Assembly (NCBI RefSeq): GCF_000422485.1
Contig: NZ_AULW01000001.1
Coordinates: 434,001 to 498,000, forward strand
Length of the DNA: 64,000 nucleotides
Source of the DNA: Paenibacillus pasadenensis DSM 19293
GTDB lineage: Bacteria > Bacillota > Bacilli > Paenibacillales > Paenibacillaceae
Direction: 5' to 3'
The notes beneath the pieces are model-generated. The model searched no databases. It was not told the origin of the DNA and saw only the letters and a list, made by a program, of their open reading frames with translations. Made by a program: the position numbers and the translations under genes. Positions within the stretch are counted from its first letter, which is position 1, and every line of letters starts with the position of its first letter. Below, piece by piece: positions 18,263 through 26,399 of this stretch.

Positions 18263-19375
18263 CTAGCGGCCGCGGTTCGGACCCGGGAAAGGCTTTTTCT
18301 GCGGCGCCTTTTTCACCGGTTCCCTGGACGCCGGCTCTTTGGCTGCGCGTTCCGTGGCGGCAGGCTGCTTTGGCGCCGCCCCGGCCTTCGCCGACTCCGC
18401 CTTCGCCGCATCGGTTTTGGCCGCTCCGGCCTTCGCCGCATCCGCCTTAACCGCATCCGCCTTGGCCTTGAACGCCGCCGCTTCCTCTTCGGTCAGCAGC
18501 TTCGTCCAGTTGCCCTCCTGGCGGACGATCCCGTCGCGCATCAGCTTGCCGACCGCCCGCTTGAACGCCGACTTGCTGATGCCGAACTTGTTCTTGATGA
18601 GCTCCGCCGGCGTCTCGTCGGAATACGGCATCGCGCCGCCCGGACGCTCCTTGAGAAAAGCAAGCAGCCGGTCGGCGTCCTCGATCCGGCCGACCTGCTT
18701 GAGCTTGCCCATCGACAGGTTGACGCGGCCGTCCTCGCGCACGAACGTGACGCGCGCGCTCACGCGCTGGCCGAGGCGCAGCGGCTCCGGCCGCTCCGCC
18801 GCCGGAATCATGCCGTACGCGCCGAAGCCGACGACGCCGCCGTCGAGCACGACGAACGAGCCCATCTGCAGCGTGCGGCTCACCCAGCCCTCTTTCCACT
18901 CGTTTTTCCAGGTGGCGGGAGCCGGGAACACATGCTTGGCCAGGTCCTCCTCGCGGGCGAGCTTGGCGAGCAGGCGGCCGCTCTTGTCATGCGTCAGCGT
19001 CACGAACACCTCGTCCCCCGGCAGCGGACGCAGGTCGATCAGCTCCGGCAGCTCCGAGATCGGCAGCAGCAGCTGGCGGCCGAGCCCGATCTCGAGGAAG
19101 CAGCCGAGCCGCGGATGGATGTCCGCGACAGCGAGGCGCTTCAGCTCGCCGAGCCGGATAAGCGGCTTTTTGAGCGTAGCGGAAAGGCGGTCGTCCGTAT
19201 CGTGGAACAGGAATGCCTCGACCTCCATGCCTTCCTTGACCTTGACGCCGTTCGTCTCGGAGTAGTGCAGCAGCACCTCCGTGTCCTCATCGTCGCCCAG
19301 AGACAAAAAATAGCCGAAGGGCGACACTTCGCGCGCCACCCTCAGCTTCATCGTCGATCCGGCGTAGGTCGTCAT
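18263..19375 (-). CDS. CvfB/YitL-type S1 RNA-binding protein with an Ala/Lys-rich tail
   Basis: The 370-residue protein has tandem S1-like OB domains (LKRLAVADIHPRLGCFLEIGL..., KEGWVSRTLQMGSFVVLDGGVVGFGAYGMIP...) and a C-terminal winged-helix (FGISKSAFKRAVGKLMRDGIVRQ), the architecture of CvfB, an RNA-binding regulator of virulence and stress genes in staphylococci. From about residue 300 a low-complexity AxKADAAKAG-type tail is added, ending in a basic KKAPQKKPFPGPNRGR. Its ATG overlaps the rsfS stop (ATGA), so it is coupled to ribosome-silencing factor synthesis. Insertion between rsfS and yqeM differs from the B. subtilis order. Confidence 0.85.
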   Translation of the reverse strand: MTTYAGSTMKLRVAREVSPFGYFLSLGDDEDTEVLLHYSETNGVKVKEGMEVEAFLFHDTDDRLSATLKKPLIRLGELKRLAVADIHPRLGCFLEIGLGRQLLLPISELPELIDLRPLPGDEVFVTLTHDKSGRLLAKLAREEDLAKHVFPAPATWKNEWKEGWVSRTLQMGSFVVLDGGVVGFGAYGMIPAAERPEPLRLGQRVSARVTFVREDGRVNLSMGKLKQVGRIEDADRLLAFLKERPGGAMPYSDETPAELIKNKFGISKSAFKRAVGKLMRDGIVRQEGNWTKLLTEEEAAAFKAKADAVKADAAKAGAAKTDAAKAESAKAGAAPKQPAATERAAKEPASREPVKKAPQKKPFPGPNRGR

Positions 19376-19719
19376 GCGAACTCCACGACCTTGGCGTCGG
19401 ACCAGAGCCTTTCCAGGCTGTAATAATCCCGCTCGTCGCGGTGGAACACATGCACGACGACGTCGCCGAGGTCGATCAGCACCCAGCGGGCCGTGTCCAT
19501 GCCCTCGATGCCGCGGATCGTCACGCCGCCCTCCTGGGCGCGCTTGCGGATCTCGGTCGCGATCGCCTGCACCTGCGTATCGGAGTTGCCGTGGCAGATG
19601 ACGAAATAATCGGCGACGAGCGAGATTTCCTTGAGGTTCAGAGCGACGACGTTGCCGGCTTTTTTATCTTCGGCCGCCTCGACGGCCGCTTGCAGCAGTT
19701 GTTCGGAATTCAGGGCCAT
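19372..19719 (-). CDS. rsfS: Ribosomal silencing factor RsfS
   Basis: 115 residues, full length for the RsfS/YbeB/Iojap family, with the diagnostic core ISLVADYFVICHGNSDTQVQAIA and GDVVVHVFHRDERDYYSLERLW. It binds ribosomal protein uL14 on the large subunit and blocks subunit joining when nutrients are scarce. AAGGAGG lies 7 nt before the ATG; it follows yqeK by 18 bp and overlaps the next gene. Confidence 0.96.
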   Translation of the reverse strand: MALNSEQLLQAAVEAAEDKKAGNVVALNLKEISLVADYFVICHGNSDTQVQAIATEIRKRAQEGGVTIRGIEGMDTARWVLIDLGDVVVHVFHRDERDYYSLERLWSDAKVVEFA

Positions 19720-19737
19720 TCCGTTGCCTCCTTGGGC

Positions 19738-20310
19738 TTAAGTGGTAGTGGTGTTGCGGATCAGGCCGTTGCGGGCCGTTACAGTAAGCGGATAGATGCG
19801 CTTGCCTTTGTCGAGCAGGAAGCGGATCGTGGAATCGAAGCCGGCCGTCAGCGCGCCGTCCAGATCGGTCTGGGCGAGCTCGCGGATGCGGTCGACGCCG
19901 GGAAACTCGCGGCTCGGCTCCATATAGTCCGCGAGGCAGACGACCCGGTCGAGCAGCGTCATGGACTCGCGGCCGGACGTATGCCAGCGCACGGCGTCCA
20001 GCACCTCCGCGTCGGTCACGCCGAAGTCCTTGGCCGCCGCATAGGCGCCGGCCGGAGCATGCCACAGCTCCTTGTCGTAGCCGAGCACGTCCAGATCGAC
20101 GCCTTCCTCGCGGATGTAGGCCTCCATCCGGTCGACTGGCCAATACTTGGCCAGATCATGCAGGATGGCGGCCAGCTCGGCCTGGGCGGGATCGGCGCCG
20201 AAGCGCCGCGCCAGCACGATCGACGTCTCGATGACGCCCTGCACATGCAGCCAGCGGCGCTCCGGCATGCCGGAGCGGATTGTCTCGATCATACGCTCCT
20301 TATCCATCAT
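19738..20310 (-). CDS. yqeK: HD-domain diadenosine tetraphosphate hydrolase YqeK
   Basis: The 190-residue protein has the metal-binding H...HD...H...D arrangement of HD phosphohydrolases (WLHVQGV, AILHDLAKYW, WHTSGRESMTLLDRVVCLADYMEP). YqeK-family enzymes hydrolyse Ap4A symmetrically to two ADP, affecting stress and biofilm behaviour. The start overlaps the end of nadD by 8-11 nt (two adjacent ATGs) with AAAGGGG upstream, so it is translated in coupling with NAD synthesis. Confidence 0.93.
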   Translation of the reverse strand: MMDKERMIETIRSGMPERRWLHVQGVIETSIVLARRFGADPAQAELAAILHDLAKYWPVDRMEAYIREEGVDLDVLGYDKELWHAPAGAYAAAKDFGVTDAEVLDAVRWHTSGRESMTLLDRVVCLADYMEPSREFPGVDRIRELAQTDLDGALTAGFDSTIRFLLDKGKRIYPLTVTARNGLIRNTTTT

Positions 20311-20914
20311 GGCGGTACAGCCCCTTTGCGGTCAGATGGCTCAGCACGGCGTCCGGCACGAGATAGCGCGCGGACAGACCTGCGGCGAGCCGCGTGCGGA
20401 TCGCCGTCGACGAGATGTCCAGCTGCGGCATCGGCACGCGGATGACGCGCTCGCGCAGAGATTCCGGCAGCGGCGGCATGAGCGCCGGGTCCGCCGGCTG
20501 GCCGCCGTCCTCGGGACGGTCGACCCCGATGAAGCGGATGCGCTGCGCGAGCTCGCCGATCCGGTGCCAGAGCGGCAGATCACGAATGCGGTCGGTGCCG
20601 ACGATCAGGTGGAACTCCGCGTCCGGCTCCAGCCAGCTCAGCTCCTCCACCGTATCGTAGGTATAGCTGACGCCGCCGCGCCGCAACTCCAGATCCAGCA
20701 CGCGGAAGGCCGGATGACCCTCCGTCGCGAGCTCCGTCATGCGCAGCCGCTCCTCGGGGGACGCCCCGGGCGCGCGCTCCTTGAGCGGCGGGCCGGCATT
20801 CGGGATGAACCAGACCTGGTCCAGGCCGCATGCCTCCATGGAGCGCTCGGCGGCGACGAGATGCCCGATATGGATCGGGTCGAACGTGCCGCCCATCAGT
20901 CCGATCTTGCGCAT
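20300..20914 (-). CDS. nadD: Nicotinate-nucleotide adenylyltransferase
   Basis: Adenylates nicotinate mononucleotide in NAD synthesis. The 204-residue protein has the nucleotidyltransferase signature GGTFDPIHIGH (8-18) and the C-terminal ISSTAIR motif that binds ATP phosphates. GAGGAGG precedes the ATG. Conserved position between yhbY and yqeK. Confidence 0.97.
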   Translation of the reverse strand: MRKIGLMGGTFDPIHIGHLVAAERSMEACGLDQVWFIPNAGPPLKERAPGASPEERLRMTELATEGHPAFRVLDLELRRGGVSYTYDTVEELSWLEPDAEFHLIVGTDRIRDLPLWHRIGELAQRIRFIGVDRPEDGGQPADPALMPPLPESLRERVIRVPMPQLDISSTAIRTRLAAGLSARYLVPDAVLSHLTAKGLYRHDG

Positions 20915-20949
20915 CGGCTTCCTCCTCTACGCGATCGCGGGCCGAATGC

Positions 20950-21246
20950 CTAGCGCGGCAGCTCGATCGTCTTGTAGTCCTTGGACTCCTTGTACAGGAC
21001 GATCGTCTTGCCGATCACCTGCACGAGATGCGAGCCGGAGCCTGAGGCCAGCTGGGCGCCGACCTCGCGCGGATCCTCGTCGCAGTTGTTGAGCAGGTTC
21101 ACTTTGAGCAGCTCCCGCTTCTCGATCGCTTCCTCGATATGCTTCACCAGCTGCTCGTTGTAGCCGCCCTTGCCGATCTGAAAGATCGGGGTCAGGTGGT
21201 GGGCCAGCGCGCGCAGATGGCGCTTTTGCTTGCCGGTCAATGTCAT
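20950..21246 (-). CDS. yhbY: YhbY/YqeI ribosome-assembly RNA-binding protein
   Basis: 98 residues of the CRS1-YhbY domain (MTLTGKQKRHLRALAHHLTP, FQIGKGGYNEQLVKHIEEAI, GKTIVLYKESKD), a KH-like fold that binds pre-50S particles. The longer open frame upstream is not conserved; the family begins at MxLTGKQKR, so the ATG at 21246 is used, with a GAGG site somewhat far (13 nt) upstream. Lies 47 bp after aroE. Confidence 0.94.
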   Translation of the reverse strand: MTLTGKQKRHLRALAHHLTPIFQIGKGGYNEQLVKHIEEAIEKRELLKVNLLNNCDEDPREVGAQLASGSGSHLVQVIGKTIVLYKESKDYKTIELPR

Positions 21247-21293
21247 GAACGTCACATTTCCTCTCTGTCTCGTCCCGCTGCGAGGCGGGAATT

Positions 21294-22190
21294 TCAAGTC
21301 GCGGCCGGGACCTGCAGCGCTTGCAGCACGGTCTCGCGCATCGCCTGCGCGGGAGCCGGCAGTCCCGTCCAATATTCAAAGGCGTAAGCGCCTTGGTAGA
21401 TGAACATCCCGAGTCCGCCGTGCGTGCGGCAGCCGCGCTCGCGCGCGCCGGCCAGCCAGGCCGTCTCCAGCGGATTGTAGATGAGATCGCTGCATACGGC
21501 ATCCGGCCGCAGCAGCGAGATGTCGATCGGCATGTCGGCCACATACGGGTACATGCCGATCGACGTCGTATTGACGACCAGATCGGCGCGGCGGATCGCC
21601 TCGTCGGCGTCCGTGCCGGCCGCGGCCAGCGCCTCGACCTCTCCGCGGTCGGACATGGCGTCCGCCAGCTCCCGGGCCCGCGACTCCGTACGGTTCAGCA
21701 CGCTCACGCGCTCCGGCTCCTCGCCGAGCAGCGCGTGCAGGATGCCGCGGGCCGCGCCGCCGGCGCCGATGACGGCGATGCGCTTGCCCTTCAGCTCCGG
21801 CATCGCCTCTTCCTTGAGCGATCGCACGTAGCCGATGCCGTCCGTATTGTAGCCGGTCAGCATGCCGCCGTTGTTGACGACCGTATTGACCGCTCCGATC
21901 CGCCGCGCTCCTTCGTCGACGAAGTCGAGATGGCGCATGACGTCCAGCTTATGCGGAATCGTGACGTTGACGCCGCGGATGCCCATCGCGCGGACGCCGA
22001 GCCAGAAGTCGCCGAGCTTGTCCGCCGTCACATGGAACGCCGCGTAGACGCCGTTGACGCCCGTCTCGCGGAAGGCGCGGTTCATCATGATCGGAGATTT
22101 GGAATGGCGGATCGGATCGCCGATGACGCCGAACAGCGTCGTCGAGCTGTCGACGGCGATCCGGTCCGAGCCGTCCAGTCGGGTCTGCAT
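21294..22190 (-). CDS. aroE: Shikimate dehydrogenase
   Basis: NADPH-dependent reduction of 3-dehydroshikimate to shikimate. The 298-residue protein has GVIGDPIRHSKSP, the catalytic lysine K81 in NVTIPHK, NTDGIG with D117, the dinucleotide motif GAGGAARG and the closing GLGMFIYQGAYAFEYW. All active-site residues are present. GGGAGG stands 7 nt before the ATG. Confidence 0.97.
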   Translation of the reverse strand: MQTRLDGSDRIAVDSSTTLFGVIGDPIRHSKSPIMMNRAFRETGVNGVYAAFHVTADKLGDFWLGVRAMGIRGVNVTIPHKLDVMRHLDFVDEGARRIGAVNTVVNNGGMLTGYNTDGIGYVRSLKEEAMPELKGKRIAVIGAGGAARGILHALLGEEPERVSVLNRTESRARELADAMSDRGEVEALAAAGTDADEAIRRADLVVNTTSIGMYPYVADMPIDISLLRPDAVCSDLIYNPLETAWLAGARERGCRTHGGLGMFIYQGAYAFEYWTGLPAPAQAMRETVLQALQVPAAT

Positions 22191-22225
22191 CGTAAGTCCT
22201 CCCGTAGCGAGATGTGGCGCAGCTT

Positions 22226-23368
22226 CTAGATGAGCGCTTCGCGGACAAGCACCTTGACGCCCTTGGACGCGTACACTTCGATCTGGGCTCCGCTCGTGCC
22301 GTTGACGCGGATCCAGCCGAGGCCGGAGATGAAGATATCGGACTCGCTGCCGCGCGGAACGCGCAGCGAATGGCGCGTCCAGGCCGGCATCGTCTCCAGC
22401 TCCGCCGCGGTCGGCGGCGCGAGCAGCTCGCCCTTGTGCTGGGCGTACAGCTCGTCGGCGCGCTCAAGCTTCGTGCGATGCACCTTGAGCCCGTTGGCCG
22501 TGTAGAGCGTGAAGCTCAGATTCGAGCCGCGCGTATAGTCGAAGCGGACGAGGCTGCCGAAAAACAGCGTCTGCCCCGCGTCGAGCTGATAGACGAGCGG
22601 CTTGATCGGCTTGTCCGGCAGCAGCGCGCCGAGCACGCCGCGCGGCACGAGCTCCGTCAGGCGCGACGGGTAGACGATGCCCGGCGTGTCGACGATCGCC
22701 TTGCCGTCGTCGAGCGGAATGCGGATCTCGTCGAGCGTCGTGCCCGGGAAGCGCGAGACGGTCAGCTCGCGGTCCAGGTCGCTGTAGTCGGAGATGAGCC
22801 GGTTGATGAGCGTCGACTTGCCGACGTTGGTCGCGCCGACGACATAGACGTCGCGGCGGCCGCGCAGCTGCTCCACGGACTCGACGACGCGCTCGAAGCC
22901 CATGCCCTTCTTGGCGCTGCACAGGACGACGTCGACCGTGCGCAGTCCTTGGGCCTTGGCCTGGCGCTGCACCCAGTTGCGGATGCGGTTGTAGTTCGTG
23001 CCCTTGGGCAGCAGGTCGATCTTGTTGACGACGAGCAGCACCGGATTGGCGCCGACGAACCGCTGCAGGCCCGAGATCAGGCTGCCCTCGAAGTCGAACA
23101 GATCCACGATATGCACGACGAGACTGTCGGTGGACGCGATGCCGCCGAGCAGCCGGAGGAACTCGTCGTGGTCCATCGACACCTGGACCGCGTCATTGTA
23201 GTTGCGGATGCGGAAGCACCGCTGGCAGATCGCCCCATCCGCGTCGAGCGCGGAGGCGGGCACATAGCCCGGCCGGTCCTTGCTCAGCGTCTGCAGCTCG
23301 GCGCCGCAGCCGGCGCAGGACGGCTTGTCCTTATTTTTCCCTATTATCGGCTTCACTTGCTTGCTCAC
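22226..23368 (-). CDS. yqeH: Circularly permuted ribosome-biogenesis GTPase YqeH
   Basis: The 380-residue protein starts with a treble-clef zinc finger (C18-x2-C21 ... C48-x2-C51) and then has the GTPase motifs in permuted order: NKIDLL (G4), SAKKG (G5), GATNVGKSTLIN (G1), then PGTTLDE (G2) and DTPG (G3), ending with the YqeH C-terminal domain. It acts in 30S subunit assembly. The GTG at 23368 is chosen because it overlaps the yqeG stop (GTGA) and has GGAGGAGG upstream; an ATG 24 bp earlier lies inside yqeG without a site. Confidence 0.95.
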   Translation of the reverse strand: MSKQVKPIIGKNKDKPSCAGCGAELQTLSKDRPGYVPASALDADGAICQRCFRIRNYNDAVQVSMDHDEFLRLLGGIASTDSLVVHIVDLFDFEGSLISGLQRFVGANPVLLVVNKIDLLPKGTNYNRIRNWVQRQAKAQGLRTVDVVLCSAKKGMGFERVVESVEQLRGRRDVYVVGATNVGKSTLINRLISDYSDLDRELTVSRFPGTTLDEIRIPLDDGKAIVDTPGIVYPSRLTELVPRGVLGALLPDKPIKPLVYQLDAGQTLFFGSLVRFDYTRGSNLSFTLYTANGLKVHRTKLERADELYAQHKGELLAPPTAAELETMPAWTRHSLRVPRGSESDIFISGLGWIRVNGTSGAQIEVYASKGVKVLVREALI

Positions 23369-23892
23369 TTGCCTGTTTCCTCCTCCTGCCACAGGCCCTT
23401 GCGGCGCAGCCGCGTCAGGGCGATCCGCTCCAGCAGCCGGTTGATCCGGGTGCCGAAGCCTTCGTCCAGCGGCGCGATCGGGGAGACGAGAATCGTGTAC
23501 AATCCCATCCGCTTGCCGCCGAGCACGTCGGTCATCATCTGGTCGCCGATGACGACCGTCTGCTCCGCCTCGAGCCCGAGCACGACGAGCGCCTTGCGGA
23601 AGGCGCGCGTCGACGGCTTGCGGGCGGCATGGATGAACGGGATCGACAGCGGCAGCGCGAAGCGCGACACCCGGGTCTCGTGGTTATTAGACACGACGAC
23701 GACCTGGAAGCCGAGCTCCCGCACCCGGTCGAGCCAAACGATCAGCTCGGGCGTAGCAAGCGCGATCTTCGATCCGACAAGGGTGTTGTCGAGATCGGTG
23801 ATGATGCCCTTGACGCCTTTGCGGGCGAGCAGATCCAGATCGATATCATATATAGATTTCACGCGCATGTGCGGCACCAGCCGTTCGAACAT
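23365..23892 (-). CDS. yqeG: YqeG family HAD-IIIA phosphatase
   Basis: The 175-residue protein has the HAD nucleophile motif DLDNTLV (about 33-39), VVSNNHE (motif II), the lysine in RKPSTRAF and VIGDQMMTDVLGG (motif IV). YqeG-type phosphatases are related to phosphatidylglycerolphosphate phosphatases, but the substrate in this setting is unproven. First gene of the housekeeping operon; AGGGAG precedes the ATG and a good promoter lies 42 bp upstream. Confidence 0.94.
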   Translation of the reverse strand: MFERLVPHMRVKSIYDIDLDLLARKGVKGIITDLDNTLVGSKIALATPELIVWLDRVRELGFQVVVVSNNHETRVSRFALPLSIPFIHAARKPSTRAFRKALVVLGLEAEQTVVIGDQMMTDVLGGKRMGLYTILVSPIAPLDEGFGTRINRLLERIALTRLRRKGLWQEEETGK

Positions 23893-23933
23893 CGCTTTGT
23901 CTCCCTTGCTATAGAGCCTGCTTGTCTTACGAA

Positions 23934-23963
23934 ACTATACCATAGTACAGGATGCAGGCGCAA
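23934..23963 (-). promoter_or_regulatory. Probable promoter of the yqeG operon
   Basis: Minus strand TTGCGC - 18 bp - TATAGT, 41 bp before the yqeG start. Confidence 0.6.
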
Positions 23964-23989
23964 AATGGAACCTTAAGCGCAAAAGCGCG

Positions 23990-24068
23990 AAAAACCCCGT
24001 CCCGCGCGCCGGCTCGCCAGCGCTCGAAACGGAGTCTTTCGCCGCATCCATGCGGCGCGCAGGGACGG
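23990..24068 (-). terminator. Possible terminator of the MoxR-DUF58-transglutaminase operon
   Basis: On the minus strand, after the transglutaminase stop, a GCCGGCGC-GCTT-GCGCCGGC hairpin and then a CCGTCCC/GGGACGG stem closing over another hairpin, ending in GGGGTTTTT. The stem is interrupted, so the call is tentative. Confidence 0.4.
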
Positions 24069-24131
24069 CTTGCGGGGCTCGGAGGGGAAGCCCCTGCCGA
24101 GCGCCGCCGGCGCAAGCGCGCCGGCCGGGCA

Positions 24132-26399
24132 TCAGCCCGGCGAGCGCAGCCTTCCGCTCAGCTCCCGGACCTTGGCGGCATACGAATCGGCTTCCTCGCG
24201 CGTCGCCGGCCGGCCGCCGTACTTCGTGCGCTCGAACAGGCCGAGCACTTCACCCAGCTCCTGCTTGAGGAAGCGGCGCTGGCCGGACCAGCGCTCCACC
24301 GCCTCGCGCAGCGTCTCATGCTCCGCCTTGGCGAGGCCGTGGCGGCGCGCCGAGCGGATGAGCCGCTCGGTCTCCCAGACGATCCGCTGCTCGGCCGTGA
24401 GCGAGCGGGTCCGGTAGCCGCGCCATCTGGCGGCGAGCCAGTCGCGGCGCAGGAAAGCGAGCACCGCCGCCGCTGCCGCGAACAGGCCCAGCCCGGTCCA
24501 GCCCAGCCATCTCGGCACGAGCGGCCCTGCGGCTTCGGCCGGAGCCTCTGTCGCGTCTGGCGCTGCGGACGGCTCCGGCGCGAGGCTCGGCTCCGGCGCG
24601 GCTTCGGCCGCGGCCGAAGCGTACGGGAAGGCGAAGCCCGGCGTCGGCTCGAACGGAATCCAGCCGTAGCCCTCGAAGTAGATCTCCACCCAGGAGTGGG
24701 CGTCGGAATTGCGCACCGTGTACGTATCGGCCCCGTCGCGGTCCATCCGCTCGGCCGCCTCGCGCCCTCCGCGCATCATCGCCTCGGGATCGACCGTGCC
24801 GGTGCCCGAAGCGTAGCCTTTGACCCATCTCGACGGCAAGCCGGCGGAGCGGGCCAGCACGGCCATCGCGCTCGAGAAGTAGTCGCAGTAGCCCTCCTGG
24901 ATCTCGAACAAGAACGAGTCGACGAAGTCGGCGCTCTTTTTCTTGGTCAAGTCGGGCTCGTTCGTGTACGGGAACGTCGTGCTCAGATACGTCTCGATCG
25001 CCTTCGCCTTGTCGTAGTCGGTCGCCGCGCCGGCTGTAATCTCGCGGGCGAGGTCGGCGACGCGGCTCGGCGTTTTTGAAGGAACCTGGCGGTAATAGTC
25101 GGAAATCATGCCAGTCTCCATAATGGCTGGAGCCGCTTTAAGCTCTTCCGAGAGCACGACCTGCTCCGAGCGGATCGTATAGCTGGAAGGATAGGCATTG
25201 CCGCCCGGATCGGGCATCAGCTTTTCCGTCCTAGAATCGTACAGCACCCGCATCCGCGAGCCGTCCTCGCGCTCGGGCGGCTTCAGCGAACGCACGGAAG
25301 GAGCGGCGAACAGCACCGGAAACTTGTCCTTGCGCAGCATCGTGAACGTCTGGTCGACCATCACGGTCTCCGCCCCGGCGATGTCCGGACGATCGCCAAG
25401 ATCGGTGCCGAGCGGAAGCTCGAAGGGGCTTGAGATTGCCTCGCTCGCCTTCCACCCCTCGCCGCTGTAATAATCCTTCGTCTCTCCCCGCCAGTAGCTC
25501 TTGTGGGTGGACGACACTTCCATGACCGGCGAATAGTCGAAGTTGAAGCCGCCTCCGAGCTTGCTGTCGTCCCGGCTGTAGCCGGATTTGGCCGACTTCT
25601 TGGAGGAGGCCGGCGCGATGCCCTTGTCGCCGACGAAGTTCTGGACCGCCACCCCTCTGGACTCCTGCCAGGCCGTGTACGGGTCCTTGAGCAGCGGCGG
25701 AATCTCGGGGGCCGCCAGGCCGGCGGCCATGACGAGCGACAGCACGAGCACGATCGGCAGCAGCAGCTGCAGCGGATATCGCAGCAGCCGCCGCCAGCTG
25801 ACCGGATGCCGCTGCTGGAAGCCGGCGTAATGCTCGGCGATCAGCCAGACGAGGCCGGCGAACACGACGATCGCCACGCTGTCCCACAAGTAGATCGGCG
25901 TGAACGAGTCGGAGATCGCCAGCACGAGCAGGTTGACCGTCGTGAAGCCGACGATGCGGATGCGCGCCCGGTTCCAGGCGGCGAACATCGCATGCACGGC
26001 CCAAACGGCGAGCGCGATTTCCCAGAACGGATGCAGCAGCGTCGCGGCGGCCCGGACGCTCTCCCCTAAGCCGATCTCGGCCGGTCTCGGCAGCAGGCTC
26101 CAATCGACCGGCGCCAGCTGCACCAAAATGACGGCGACAGCCACAGCCTGCAGGACGAGCCGCAGCAGACGGCGCACCGGCAGCAGCTCCAGCAGCGCCG
26201 CAACGCCCAGCACGGCATAGACGATCGTATACGTCTCTTCCCACCAAAGCTCTTCCAGCACCGAAAGGGAGCTCGCGATCATGACGGCGGTCAATACGCC
26301 GGACAGCGCGAGGAACCAGCGCGCCCGCGCCGGCGGCTGCAGCCGCTCCCATCCGCGCGAGGTGCGCATCCGGCCGCGCGTCGGTTCAGCTTCCAGCAT
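24132..26399 (-). CDS. Membrane transglutaminase-like protein (TgpA-type, DUF3488 N terminus)
   Basis: The 755-residue protein has about six N-terminal membrane spans (residues 30-245), a large extracytoplasmic region with a transglutaminase-like domain (C505 in EGYCDYFSSAMAVLARSAG, H568 in DAHSWVEIYF, E584 in WIPFEPTPG as third residue) and a further span (about 632-650) followed by a C-terminal cytoplasmic DUF4129-like segment. Such proteins occur with MoxR ATPase and DUF58 genes in one operon, as here. The reaction is unknown: cross-linking or proteolysis of envelope proteins is likely. It overlaps the DUF58 gene by 14 bp; GGGAGG precedes the ATG. Confidence 0.92.
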   Translation of the reverse strand: MLEAEPTRGRMRTSRGWERLQPPARARWFLALSGVLTAVMIASSLSVLEELWWEETYTIVYAVLGVAALLELLPVRRLLRLVLQAVAVAVILVQLAPVDWSLLPRPAEIGLGESVRAAATLLHPFWEIALAVWAVHAMFAAWNRARIRIVGFTTVNLLVLAISDSFTPIYLWDSVAIVVFAGLVWLIAEHYAGFQQRHPVSWRRLLRYPLQLLLPIVLVLSLVMAAGLAAPEIPPLLKDPYTAWQESRGVAVQNFVGDKGIAPASSKKSAKSGYSRDDSKLGGGFNFDYSPVMEVSSTHKSYWRGETKDYYSGEGWKASEAISSPFELPLGTDLGDRPDIAGAETVMVDQTFTMLRKDKFPVLFAAPSVRSLKPPEREDGSRMRVLYDSRTEKLMPDPGGNAYPSSYTIRSEQVVLSEELKAAPAIMETGMISDYYRQVPSKTPSRVADLAREITAGAATDYDKAKAIETYLSTTFPYTNEPDLTKKKSADFVDSFLFEIQEGYCDYFSSAMAVLARSAGLPSRWVKGYASGTGTVDPEAMMRGGREAAERMDRDGADTYTVRNSDAHSWVEIYFEGYGWIPFEPTPGFAFPYASAAAEAAPEPSLAPEPSAAPDATEAPAEAAGPLVPRWLGWTGLGLFAAAAAVLAFLRRDWLAARWRGYRTRSLTAEQRIVWETERLIRSARRHGLAKAEHETLREAVERWSGQRRFLKQELGEVLGLFERTKYGGRPATREEADSYAAKVRELSGRLRSPG

